55,407 nt of DNA from positions 277,501-332,907 of the forward strand of contig NZ_FRAU01000004.1 of the NCBI RefSeq assembly GCF_900142415.1, given 5' to 3'. Source of the DNA: Rhodothermus profundi. GTDB lineage: Bacteria > Bacteroidota > Rhodothermia > Rhodothermales > Rhodothermaceae. A program made the translations under genes and the position numbers. Position 1 is the stretch's first letter. Each line of letters starts with the position of its first letter. The notes under the pieces were generated by a model. It saw only the letters and a program-made list of their open reading frames with translations. It did no database searches and was not told where the DNA came from. This document shows positions 16,603 to 25,373 of the stretch, one piece after another.

Positions 16603-17541
16603 TCAAACAGCATGCAGCGATTCAGGGCGCGGCTGAGCCAGCGTGGCAGCCAGCAGGCGTAGCATCTCGACGGTGGGTTTTACGTCGTGCGTCCGCACCA
16701 ACGTTGCTCCGCGCAGCACGGCGACGGCCGTTGCCCCCAGGGTACCGTAGAGCCGTTCTGCGGGCGGCACGGGTTTCTCCGGTGCGCCCAGCACCTGCCC
16801 AATGGTACTTTTGCGGGAAATTCCAACCAGCACCGGGTAGCCCAGGCGTAGCAGTACATCGATATTATTAACCAACTGCAAATTTTCGGCCGCGGTTTTT
16901 CCAAAGCCGAACCCCGGATCAATTACTACCTGACGCACCCCGGCAGCATGCGCTCGGCTTATCGATGCGGCCAGCGAATCACGGACAGCTCCTACTACGT
17001 CGTCGTAGTGTAGTTCGTGGGGCATTTCACCCGGGCGCCCTACTGAGTGCATCAGGATAAGGGGAGCGTCGAAACGCGCCGCTACTTCCGCCATTTCCGG
17101 ATAGAGCCGCAATCCCGTCTGATCGTTAATAACATGAGCTCCGGCTTCCAGGGCATCGCGGGCTACCTCTGGCTTGTAGGTATCGACCGAAATGATTGCT
17201 TCAGGAAACCGCTGCGCAATGGCTTCGATCACCGGCAAGACGCGCCGCCGTTCTTCGTCAGGCGAGACGGGCGCTGCTCCGCGGCCGTACGTGCGGCCGC
17301 GGGGCCGTGTTGATTCCCCTCCTACGTCGATGATTGCAGCCCCTTCTTTTAACATAGTTTCTGCCCGGCGCAGGGCAGCATCTACTGTCTGATATCGGCC
17401 TCCGTCCCAGAACGAGTCGGGCGTAACGTTCAGAATGCCCATAACCTGGGCCCCTCCGGGCAGTCCCGGACGGCAATCCAGCAACCGTCCCCGGCAGTTC
17501 AGCACGAAGCGGTTTCTGTCGAACGATTCGGCATGCCACAT
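16603..17541 (-). CDS. folP: Dihydropteroate synthase
   Basis: The 312-residue protein condenses p-aminobenzoate with dihydropterin pyrophosphate in folate synthesis and is the sulfonamide target. Signatures are MGILNVTPDSFWDGG, IIDVGGESTRPRG, ISVDTYKPEVA, VINDQTG and VIDPGFGFGKT, in the expected order along a TIM barrel. It is the first gene of the folP-cdaA-pcm operon. Upstream lies a 104-base gap shared with the divergent GH3 gene, containing a GC-rich hairpin (17586-17598) followed by seven T. Confidence 0.95.
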   Translation of the reverse strand: MWHAESFDRNRFVLNCRGRLLDCRPGLPGGAQVMGILNVTPDSFWDGGRYQTVDAALRRAETMLKEGAAIIDVGGESTRPRGRTYGRGAAPVSPDEERRRVLPVIEAIAQRFPEAIISVDTYKPEVARDALEAGAHVINDQTGLRLYPEMAEVAARFDAPLILMHSVGRPGEMPHELHYDDVVGAVRDSLAASISRAHAAGVRQVVIDPGFGFGKTAAENLQLVNNIDVLLRLGYPVLVGISRKSTIGQVLGAPEKPVPPAERLYGTLGATAVAVLRGATLVRTHDVKPTVEMLRLLAATLAQPRPESLHAV

Positions 17542-17645
17542 AGATCGCTCTGCAGCTTGGGGAACACGGAATATAGTACGGCGTAGCGCGCCTCGCGCGA
17601 TTTTTTTCGCGAAAAGTCCGTCGGACGTTCCGACCGGGAGCTTCT

Positions 17646-19214
17646 ATGATCGTTGCTTCTCTCCTGCAATGGTTGCCGTTCTTTTATCGCCATCGCCGTT
17701 TTATACAGGATCCAGCCGGCACGCAGGCCCGTCTGCTGCGCCGCTTGCTGCAGCGGGCTGCCCATACGGAATGGGGCCGTCGTTATGGCTTTGCTGAGCT
17801 GGCGCGCGCCCGGGACGTCGTGCGGGCCTATCAAACGCGCGTGCCTCTGCACACCTATGAGGACTTTCGCGCAGATGTGGAGCGCATGCGGCGTGGCGTG
17901 CCAGACATCTGCTGGCCCGGACGCATCCGTCATTTTGCCGTCTCCAGTGGCACTGCCTCGGAAGGTACGCTCATCCCGGTCAGCCGAGAAATGCTCCGCG
18001 CCGATCGCCGGTTTAGCATCGAAGTAGGGTTGCACTATTTGCTGCAGTCTGGCCGCTGGTCCTTTCTCAAAGGCCGTCACCTGACGCTGCCAGGACGTGC
18101 CGACGAAGATCCGCGCTATCCAGGCACCTGGGCGGGTGAAATCAGCGGGCTGGTCGCGCGCCATGCGCCCTGGTATGTGCGCCTTTTCTATCAGGCAGTA
18201 CCGGACCGAATTCTCATGCTGCCGAACTGGGAGGCAAAATTGCGGGCCATTGCGCAGCATACGCTGCATCAAGACATTCGTCTGGTGGTTATGGCGCCGA
18301 CCTGGGGGCTGGTGCTGTTTAACTTGCTGCTCGAGGAAGCGCGGCGGCAAGGGCATCTGGCCACAACCGTTCGTGACATATGGCCTAATCTGCAGGTGTT
18401 TATTTCGGGAGGAGTCGCCCTCAGCTCTTACCGCACCTTGCTTGAAGAAATGATCGGGCAGCCTGCGCCAGACTTCATCGAAACCTACGGCGCTTCGGAA
18501 GGCTTTTTTGCCTTTCAGTCCACGCGCGATGATCCGGCGATGCTATTGCATCTGGACAACGGAATCTTTTATGAATTTGTCCCGCTGGAGGCCCGCGACC
18601 ACCCCAATCCCCCCCGCTACACCATTGCAACCATTGAGCCTGGCGTGCGCTATGCGCTCTACGTGACCACGTGCAGCGGACTCTGGAGCTATGCGATGCG
18701 GGATGTGGTGCGTTTTACCCAGACCAACCCGCCCAAGCTGGTGGTTGCAGGTCGCACCAGCGAGATGCTTGACCTTTACGGCGAAGCCGTCTTCGGAGAC
18801 GAAGCCCGCGCTGCGCTTGAAGAAGCCTGCCGACGCACCGGCGCGCGAGTGCACGACTACCATATTGCTCCCCGTCCCGCGACTCGAACGCGCCCGCCCA
18901 CGCACCAGTGGCTCATTGAGTTTGCGCACCCTCCCGCAGATCTGTCGGCTTTTGCAATGGTCATCGACGCTCACCTGCAACGCGTCAACCGGCATTACCA
19001 GATTCGTCGGGAGGCCCGCGCTTTCGACCGGCCCGAAATTGTTGCGCTGCCACCGGGTGCCTTTCTCGAATGGATGCGACGGCATCGAGCGCGGCTCAGC
19101 GGGCAGAGCAAAATTCCGCGCATGCGTTCGGATCGGCGCTTAGCGGATGCGCTTCTGGCGCAATGTGCGGATTTTGTGTCTTCTACGGAAACCTCGCCGG
19201 ATTCTTCTGCATAA
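17646..19214 (+). CDS. GH3-family acyl-adenylating enzyme
   Basis: The 522-residue protein matches the GH3 (auxin-responsive promoter) family, part of the ANL adenylate-forming superfamily. The ATP-binding loop SSGTASEGTLIPVS lies near residues 98-111, with ETYGASEGFFAFQ near 279 and the YALYVTTCSGLWSYAMRDVV block later, as in plant GH3 acyl-amido synthetases that conjugate hormones to amino acids. Bacterial members are widespread but their substrates are mostly unknown. A good GGGAG site lies just upstream of the ATG. It appears monocistronic, with rpoD 177 bases downstream. Confidence 0.85.
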   Translation: MIVASLLQWLPFFYRHRRFIQDPAGTQARLLRRLLQRAAHTEWGRRYGFAELARARDVVRAYQTRVPLHTYEDFRADVERMRRGVPDICWPGRIRHFAVSSGTASEGTLIPVSREMLRADRRFSIEVGLHYLLQSGRWSFLKGRHLTLPGRADEDPRYPGTWAGEISGLVARHAPWYVRLFYQAVPDRILMLPNWEAKLRAIAQHTLHQDIRLVVMAPTWGLVLFNLLLEEARRQGHLATTVRDIWPNLQVFISGGVALSSYRTLLEEMIGQPAPDFIETYGASEGFFAFQSTRDDPAMLLHLDNGIFYEFVPLEARDHPNPPRYTIATIEPGVRYALYVTTCSGLWSYAMRDVVRFTQTNPPKLVVAGRTSEMLDLYGEAVFGDEARAALEEACRRTGARVHDYHIAPRPATRTRPPTHQWLIEFAHPPADLSAFAMVIDAHLQRVNRHYQIRREARAFDRPEIVALPPGAFLEWMRRHRARLSGQSKIPRMRSDRRLADALLAQCADFVSSTETSPDSSA

Positions 19215-19391
19215 GGATAGGCGCTTTGCCTGAAGGCAAACGGTCCGATCACAATGGATTGGGAACAAGCGGCTGGTGCCAGCGTGAAGGGGCTGCTGTC
19301 ATGGAGGCGGAGGGGCGCCTGCCGTTATGCATACAGCCTTCCACCAACCGGCCACTCGTAGAGACCTGTCACCAAACCCAGGAGAAGGGCT

Positions 19392-20231
19392 ATGTACGTC
19401 CCGCGCCAGCAACGCATGCTGGATCAGTACCTCCAGGAGATCGGGAAAATCCCGTTATTGACGCCTGAGGAGGAGGTCGAACTGGCACGGCGCATCAAGC
19501 AGGGCGACGAAGAAGCGTTGCACAAGCTAACGCGTGCCAACCTGCGGTTCGTGGTCTCTGTCGCCAAGAAGTACCAGGGACAGGGCCTGAGCCTGGCCGA
19601 CCTGATCAATGAAGGCAACTATGGCCTCATCAAGGCGGCCCAGCGCTTTGACGAGACGCGCGGGTTCAAATTTATCTCTTATGCCGTCTGGTGGATCCGC
19701 CAGGCTATTTTGCAGGCTCTGGCCGAGCAGAGTCGCGTGGTGCGCCTGCCGTTGAACCGAATCGGTACCATCTCTAAAATCCGTAAGGTAAGTGCCCGGC
19801 TGGCGCAGGAACACGAGCGCGCCCCCAGCGCCGAAGAACTGGCCGAAGAGCTCAACATCGACGTTGAAAAAATCCGGGAGGCACTCCAGCATACGGGCCG
19901 CGCGCTCTCCATGGACGCGCCCTTCACCGACGACGATGACAACAGCCTGCTCGACGTTCTGCCCAACGAAGAGGATACGGCTCCGGACGAAGGCCTCATG
20001 GAAGAGTCGCTCAAGATTGACATTGAGCGGGCGCTTTCCACGTTACATCCACGCGAAGCTGAAATTATCCGCCTCTACTTCGGCATCGGCCGAGAGCATC
20101 CGCTAACGCTGGAAGAAATCGGGCAGCGTTTTGGTCTGACGCGCGAGCGCGTGCGCCAGATCAAGGAAAAGGCACTCCGCAAACTCCGTCAGAAACATCG
20201 CCGCGAAGAACTGCAAATCCACGTGGGCTAA
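19392..20231 (+). CDS. rpoD: Primary sigma factor RpoD/SigA, short form without region 1.1
   Basis: The 279-residue protein contains sigma regions 1.2 ([18 protein letters not shown]), 2 (LIQ-like [28 protein letters not shown]), 3 and 4 ([18 protein letters not shown], with the helix-turn-helix [21 protein letters not shown]). It lacks region 1.1 and the non-conserved insert of proteobacterial RpoD, as in Bacteroidota, where the matching promoters are TTTG/TAnnTTTG. An AGGAG site precedes the ATG, and a strong terminator follows. The 177-base gap upstream holds no supported gene. Confidence 0.95.
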   Translation: MYVPRQQRMLDQYLQEIGKIPLLTPEEEVELARRIKQGDEEALHKLTRANLRFVVSVAKKYQGQGLSLADLINEGNYGLIKAAQRFDETRGFKFISYAVWWIRQAILQALAEQSRVVRLPLNRIGTISKIRKVSARLAQEHERAPSAEELAEELNIDVEKIREALQHTGRALSMDAPFTDDDDNSLLDVLPNEEDTAPDEGLMEESLKIDIERALSTLHPREAEIIRLYFGIGREHPLTLEEIGQRFGLTRERVRQIKEKALRKLRQKHRREELQIHVG

Positions 20232-20256
20232 GGGCCGCGCAGGCATTAGACATCGG

Positions 20257-20283
20257 GAGGCGCCCAGACCGGGACGCCTCTTT
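20257..20283 (+). terminator. Intrinsic terminator of rpoD
   Basis: GAGGCG (20257-20262) pairs with CGCCTC (20275-20280), extended by an inner CCC/GGG helix with one bulged A, and is followed by TTTCTGT. It starts 25 bases after the rpoD stop. Confidence 0.75.
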
Positions 20284-20294
20284 CTGTATCTGTA

Positions 20295-23189
20295 TTAGAA
20301 GGGGACCGTAGCCCGAATGCGGTAGTACAGCTCCCGCCGGGCCCCGGGTTCGTCAGGGGACAGGGGATAAGCCCATCCCAGCGCGTGCGTCAGCACAAAA
20401 GGGCCCAGGTGCAGGTCGCTTTTCATTTCTACGCCGACTCCCAGCCGATCTGTATCCATGCCCCCTCGCACAACCGCCCCATCCGCAAAGACGGCCAGAG
20501 CTGTTGTCCCAAGCCGCAGCAGGCCCAGCAGCTCAGTTTGCAGGTCCCAGTGCAGCGGCAGGCGGTATTCCACCGATCCGAAAAGCACCAGGCGGCCAGC
20601 AGCCAGTCGTCGATACCCCCGCACCCGTTCCCGAAGAGACGGGGCGAAAATCTCCGGCTCGACGTCAGGCAGTAGCAAGTGCAGAGCATCGGACCGGGCC
20701 AGCCCCAGATAGTCCTGGGGCAGACTATGCCCACGCTGCGCCTGCACCCGACCATAGGTCAGCAGCCGGTGGGATCCTATCACAGGCCAGATGCGATAGG
20801 CAGCTACGTCCAGGCGTACAAAGCGCAGGGTGGCCCCGAGCACCGGCACAGATCCCAGGATTCGAAAACGCACACCTGCTCCATCGAGCGGATGAACAGC
20901 ATGGTAGCGGTAGGGTCGCCGATGCCACAAGCGCACTTTAAACACTACGTCCAACTGCCGACCCGTTTCCGGTGGAGGTAAAGGGCCCTGCAGGCGTTCC
21001 GGGTGGCGAGGCCAGACAGGCCGGCGGTCCCAGTAGCGCAGATATGCACTAAGGCGGCGTCTTCCGTAGGGTGGGGCCGGCAGATTGCGCACGATGCCCA
21101 GCACTCCTCCTGTCTGCGCCTCAATCAGGGTAGCGTGGTCATAGCGGACAGAAGGACTAATCCAGCGAAAGAGCGTGCCTCCTACCATTCCCCAGAAACG
21201 GCGCGTCAGATAGCTTATCCACCCCCAGCTATACCGCAGCCTGGTTAAGGATAGCATTCCCCCTGCCGCAATCGTGTGATATCCCAGCGGCTCCAGCCAG
21301 AGCGTAAATCCCCCGATCCCTCCTCCGAACGGTTTCAAGTAGTAGGGTACAGCCAACGAAGCGACATGCGTCAGGTTGGCCCAGGGGCGATAAGGCTTCG
21401 GCGCAGACATCAATATTGGAGACGTGGGCAGCGAGTCGAGCATTCGCCGCGGTCGGGCTACCTGACGCCTCCACGCCTGGTAAGGCTCCGGGACCACTAC
21501 CTTCCGTTCAATGGCGCGTCGCCGAGCATCTATCAGCCGCACGCTTTCGCCATACTTTGACAGCGTAACGGCCACAACCAACCGTCCCTCTGGGAAACCA
21601 GGCGCAGGCGGTAGCCAGGCAAGCACGCGCGCTCCTGCTACCAGTCGCGTTACCCGAGCCACCCGTCTCGTCGCGCGATCCACTACAAACACATTCGGTA
21701 CCCCATCCCGCAGCGACGTGAAGGCCAGGCGTTGCCCATCAGGACTCCAGACCGGCGCCCGGTCGTCATACCGACCGCTGGTCAATACAATCAGGCTATC
21801 CTCTTCCACCCTCCACAGCACGAGATCGCGACGCACGCCTTCAACAAAACGATCAAAGACCAGCGCCTGGCCATCCGGGCTCCAGCGGACCATCCCAATA
21901 TGCACGGGTGCCCGGGAGGTCCACAACAGTTGCAGTGTTCCTGTTTGTAGATCCAGCATTTCTAGCCGGGCGTACCCTTTGCTGACGGTTATGAATGCCA
22001 GGCGCCGGCCATCTGGAGCAAACGTGGGCGAAAAGGCGCGGCGGCCCCGGGTCAAACGTCGCTGCACGCGTCCGTCGGCCGATGCCAGCCACAGATCGTA
22101 CACAAGTCCACCGGTCGGACCGCGCGCCCGGCGGGCAAAGGCCACCCAGCGTCCGTCTGGACTCCAGGCGACGGGTGGACGGATATCCCCCTCGGCCACG
22201 GTCCTCCAGCGTCCGGGTCGTCCTACATAAAGCGTGCGCACAGGACGCGTCATCGACGGGAGGCCCAGCACGGCCCAGCGTGTAGTGTCGGGGCTGGGCG
22301 CCAGGTCGTCCACATAAGCGACCGGCACGGCCAACGTGTCGCCCCGAAGCGAATCAGGCGTTTCCATCTGGCCGGCCATCGTGTTGTAGAGTACGTTGAC
22401 GTGCCGCCGCCAGCGTTCATAGAACGTATGGTAGGACGTGCCCGTAACCGCGCGAAACGCGGCATAAAAGTCATGGACCGGCACCCCCAACCGGCGGACG
22501 CGATGCGCCAGGATGCGCCGTAGCGTTGTGTCGCCCTGTTGCCAGGCCAACCAGCGCGTTTGCGCATGTCCCACCGCGTAAAGCAACCGACCATTCCAGC
22601 GCGAACGGCCATCTTCATATGAAAGGGCATCGTCCAGCACGGCGATGCGCAGCCAGCGCTCGCCTCGCTGCGCATCCCAGCTCTCTGTCGTGTACTGGGC
22701 CAGTCCTTCCGTCCAGAAACGTGGGAGCGGGCGGCCGAGCAGTAAATTCAGCCAGGCGGGCTGGCTGCGCACAGCCTGATAGTGAAACAGATGGGCCAGC
22801 TCGTGCGGCACCACCCGTTTCAGCCACGGTGTAGTTCCTGTCCACGCCTCCGGTTCATTGCCATACAGCCAGATACAACTGTAGCCATCCCCCAGAGGAA
22901 CCGCTAGCCCGTTGGCAATGTCGTCCGCATCGGAAAGGTAGAGGCGAGGTTTTCCCTGAAGGGCACGTCCGAACCAGGCTGCCAGCGCTGCGTGGCTCGC
23001 TTCGGCAACGGCAGCCACTTGTGTTGCAAGGGTATCAAGCGACGCGGGATAGACAAGGCGAAAGTGCGGAGTTTCAATTACGTACCAGCGGCGCCCTCCG
23101 GGTCCCCCTCCCAGCAGATCAAAGCATTGCGCCTGCGCCCCTCCGACCAGCAGCCCGAAAAGCAGCCCCATGCTGATGCAACGGCCCAT
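20295..23189 (-). CDS. Secreted peptidase MA-like / TolB-like propeller / outer-membrane barrel fusion
   Basis: The 964-residue protein has a signal peptide (start MGRCISMGLLFGLLVGGAQAQ; a second ATG lies six codons in). A gluzincin-type metallopeptidase domain follows, with zinc motif HELAHLFHYQ at about residue 129 and a downstream Glu in FWTEGLAQYTTE, as in peptidase MA-like proteins. Residues 290-560 hold several TolB-type PD40 blades (WSPDGRWVAFARRARG, FAPDGRRLAFITV, WSPDGQRLAFTSL). The last 350 residues look like an Omp85-type barrel and end in a terminal Phe. The whole could be a surface-anchored protease. No neighbour clarifies its substrate. Confidence 0.75.
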   Translation of the reverse strand: MGRCISMGLLFGLLVGGAQAQCFDLLGGGPGGRRWYVIETPHFRLVYPASLDTLATQVAAVAEASHAALAAWFGRALQGKPRLYLSDADDIANGLAVPLGDGYSCIWLYGNEPEAWTGTTPWLKRVVPHELAHLFHYQAVRSQPAWLNLLLGRPLPRFWTEGLAQYTTESWDAQRGERWLRIAVLDDALSYEDGRSRWNGRLLYAVGHAQTRWLAWQQGDTTLRRILAHRVRRLGVPVHDFYAAFRAVTGTSYHTFYERWRRHVNVLYNTMAGQMETPDSLRGDTLAVPVAYVDDLAPSPDTTRWAVLGLPSMTRPVRTLYVGRPGRWRTVAEGDIRPPVAWSPDGRWVAFARRARGPTGGLVYDLWLASADGRVQRRLTRGRRAFSPTFAPDGRRLAFITVSKGYARLEMLDLQTGTLQLLWTSRAPVHIGMVRWSPDGQALVFDRFVEGVRRDLVLWRVEEDSLIVLTSGRYDDRAPVWSPDGQRLAFTSLRDGVPNVFVVDRATRRVARVTRLVAGARVLAWLPPAPGFPEGRLVVAVTLSKYGESVRLIDARRRAIERKVVVPEPYQAWRRQVARPRRMLDSLPTSPILMSAPKPYRPWANLTHVASLAVPYYLKPFGGGIGGFTLWLEPLGYHTIAAGGMLSLTRLRYSWGWISYLTRRFWGMVGGTLFRWISPSVRYDHATLIEAQTGGVLGIVRNLPAPPYGRRRLSAYLRYWDRRPVWPRHPERLQGPLPPPETGRQLDVVFKVRLWHRRPYRYHAVHPLDGAGVRFRILGSVPVLGATLRFVRLDVAAYRIWPVIGSHRLLTYGRVQAQRGHSLPQDYLGLARSDALHLLLPDVEPEIFAPSLRERVRGYRRLAAGRLVLFGSVEYRLPLHWDLQTELLGLLRLGTTALAVFADGAVVRGGMDTDRLGVGVEMKSDLHLGPFVLTHALGWAYPLSPDEPGARRELYYRIRATVPF

Positions 23190-23210
23190 CTGGTGCCCCT
23201 CCTTTTGCTT

Positions 23211-23867
23211 TTATTTCAGACGGGCCACCTGTTCCAGGTCTTCTTCTTTGCCGGCTACAAACAGCGTATCGGTGTCGCGCAACGGAACGTCCGGATCCGG
23301 TGGAATGTGAATCTGATCGCTCAGCACGTCGCGCACGGCTACGACCGACAGGCCGTAGCGCTGGCGCAGTTCAAGCTGCCGCAACGTTTTCCCTTCCCAT
23401 TCATCAGGCACCGCCATTTCCTGAATGCCAAACCCGGCGCCGATGCGGAAATAGTTGAGCAGGGCTCGGCCCGAAAGGCGGCTGGCCAGATTTAACGCCG
23501 ACTCCCGTTCCGGAAAAATCGTCTCGGTTACCCCCAGTCGGTTCATAACGCGGGCATGGTCGCGTGAAATAACCTTCACGTAGATTTCCCCCACGCCTAA
23601 ATCACGCAACACAAGCGTTGAAAGCACACTGGCTGTAATGTCGTCGCCTGTTGAGATAATGCCGACGTCTACTTCACGGACGCCCAGGCGTTCGAGCGTT
23701 TCTAAGTCGCGGCCGTCACAGACTACTGCCCGCGTTACATGCGGTGCAATGCGATCAACGGCCCGTTCATCCAGGTCGATGGCCAGCACTTCATTACCTT
23801 CGGCGTATAGCGCTTCGGCCACGCTGGCGCCGAAGTTGCCGAGTCCAATCACGACAAAACGTTTCAT
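23211..23867 (-). CDS. KtrA/TrkA-type RCK regulatory subunit of potassium uptake
   Basis: The 218-residue protein consists of an RCK_N Rossmann domain with GLGNFGASVAEAL at residues 8-20 and Asp at the end of strand 2 (AIDLDERA) for nucleotide binding, followed by an RCK_C domain from about residue 140. A single RCK_N plus RCK_C unit is the KtrA/KtrC architecture, which gates a KtrB-type channel in response to ATP and ADP and, in some bacteria, c-di-AMP. It overlaps the end of the ktrB-like gene by 4 bases (23864-23867). Confidence 0.92.
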   Translation of the reverse strand: MKRFVVIGLGNFGASVAEALYAEGNEVLAIDLDERAVDRIAPHVTRAVVCDGRDLETLERLGVREVDVGIISTGDDITASVLSTLVLRDLGVGEIYVKVISRDHARVMNRLGVTETIFPERESALNLASRLSGRALLNYFRIGAGFGIQEMAVPDEWEGKTLRQLELRQRYGLSVVAVRDVLSDQIHIPPDPDVPLRDTDTLFVAGKEEDLEQVARLK

Positions 23868-25288
23868 CCGACCACCACGTCTTCGTAGGCGTAGCGAAAC
23901 TGGGGCGTGCGGTGTCGCCGGAGGGTCAACGCCGCCGCAAAGGTCAGCGGTCCCACTCGCCCGACAAACATGAGCAGAATGATTATCCAGCGTCCTGTAG
24001 TCGAAAGGGACGGCGTCACCCCCATCGACAGGCCCACCGTTCCAAAAGCGCTGTAGGCTTCAAACAGGTATTTTAAGAAGCTACCCGGGGCAGTCACGCC
24101 ATGTTCAATTTCTGTAGCGGTTAGCACAAAGCTGCCGAGCATCAGCGCGGCAACTGCCACCACAAACAATCCAACGGCTCGTTGCACGACCTCATGGGGA
24201 ACTGAGCGGCTCCAGCAGCTCGGAATTTCCTGCCCGCGCATCCGAGAGATGGCCAGCAGCACAAGCAGGGCCAGAGTCGTGGTCTTGATGCCGCCTGCGG
24301 TAGAGCCAGGCGACCCTCCCACGAACATAAGCAAGATGGTCAGAAAGCTTGTCTGCTCTGTAGCCTGTCCATAGTCGATGGTGTTGAAGCCGGCCGTCCG
24401 GGCCGTTACGCTCATAAACAGGCTGTTGAGTAGCCGGGCGCCAATAGGCAGCTCCGCAAGGGTTCCCTTCCATTCAAAAAACGCGAACAGAATCCACCCA
24501 ATCCCGAGCAATAACGCTGTCGTGGTCAGCACCAGACGCGAGTGCAGGGAAAGCCGAAAGCGCCGCCGTGCTCGGATCGACCGCCGCCAGAGATAGAGCT
24601 CTTCGAGCGTTAGAAAGCCCAGTCCGCCAATGACAATCAGTAGCATAACGACCGACAGCACGACAGGATTGGCGCGGAACTCGACAAGCGAGCTGGAAAA
24701 CGTCGAGAAGCCCGCATTGCAAAAGGCGCTGATAGCATGAAAGAGGGCCGGCCAGAGCGCTTCCCGCCCGCCCAGCTCTGGCCAAAAGCCCAGGTAGAGA
24801 AGCAGCGCCCCTATTCCTTCAATCAAAAACGTGAAGCGTACGACGTCACGGGCCAACTGTCGGTAGTTGACGTGCGGAGCAGCCTCCACGACACTGGCAG
24901 CCAGGGCTTGCTGCCGCAGTGAAAGCCGTCGTCCCAGGGCAACGATCAGGACCGTGGTAAAGGTAATGATGCCCAGTCCACCCAACTGAATGAGCAACAA
25001 CAGAAACGCCTGGCCCCAGACCGTGAAATAGGTAGCTGTGTCCACGACGATCAGTCCTGTTACGCAGACTGCACTGGTGGCCGTAAACAGCGCATCAAGC
25101 CAGGAGAGTGAGGGTCCCGTATACAACCCGGGGAGCGTTTTAAGCCCCAGCGTTCCCAGCAGGATAAGCAATAGAAACGAGCCAACGAACAATTGGGGAG
25201 GCGACAGGCGACGCCAGAAGCGCTCGTGTGAGGGCTTCCGCACGGAGCGTGCCGGAAAACGCGCGATCAACCCTTTCAGAGCCAGCAT
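23864..25288 (-). CDS. KtrB/TrkH-type potassium transporter subunit
   Basis: The 474-residue membrane protein has the repeated M1-P-M2 layout of the SKT superfamily. Pore-loop segments can be seen at TATSAVCVTGLIVVD, ISAFCNAGFSTF, MSVTARTAGFNTIDYG and YSAFGTVGLSMG, each with the Gly that forms the selectivity filter. A break near FVGGSPGSTAGGIKTTT corresponds to the gating loop of the third repeat. With the adjacent RCK subunit it should form a Na-dependent or ungated K uptake system in the inner membrane. It is the first gene of the pair. Confidence 0.93.
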   Translation of the reverse strand: MLALKGLIARFPARSVRKPSHERFWRRLSPPQLFVGSFLLLILLGTLGLKTLPGLYTGPSLSWLDALFTATSAVCVTGLIVVDTATYFTVWGQAFLLLLIQLGGLGIITFTTVLIVALGRRLSLRQQALAASVVEAAPHVNYRQLARDVVRFTFLIEGIGALLLYLGFWPELGGREALWPALFHAISAFCNAGFSTFSSSLVEFRANPVVLSVVMLLIVIGGLGFLTLEELYLWRRSIRARRRFRLSLHSRLVLTTTALLLGIGWILFAFFEWKGTLAELPIGARLLNSLFMSVTARTAGFNTIDYGQATEQTSFLTILLMFVGGSPGSTAGGIKTTTLALLVLLAISRMRGQEIPSCWSRSVPHEVVQRAVGLFVVAVAALMLGSFVLTATEIEHGVTAPGSFLKYLFEAYSAFGTVGLSMGVTPSLSTTGRWIIILLMFVGRVGPLTFAAALTLRRHRTPQFRYAYEDVVVG

Positions 25289-25373
25289 GGACGCCTGTTG
25301 GCCAGATCAAGCCCATAGCGGAGGCGATAGGACCACTCGACAGGTGGCACCATTAGCCGGGCCATGGCGCATT

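Noticed and set aside
17586-17607. Terminator between folP and GH3
   Set aside because: GCGCG/CGCGC plus seven T resembles a terminator, but the flanking genes diverge, so no transcript should end there in the normal sense. It could be part of a promoter or leader; not listed as a feature.
17499-18356. Minus-strand frame of 285 codons across folP and GH3
   Set aside because: It overlaps two well-supported genes and shows no recognisable domain.
21511-22230. Plus-strand frame of 239 codons rich in Arg and Ser
   Set aside because: It is antisense to the TolB-like propeller part of the 964-residue protein; the composition is typical of GC-rich shadow frames.
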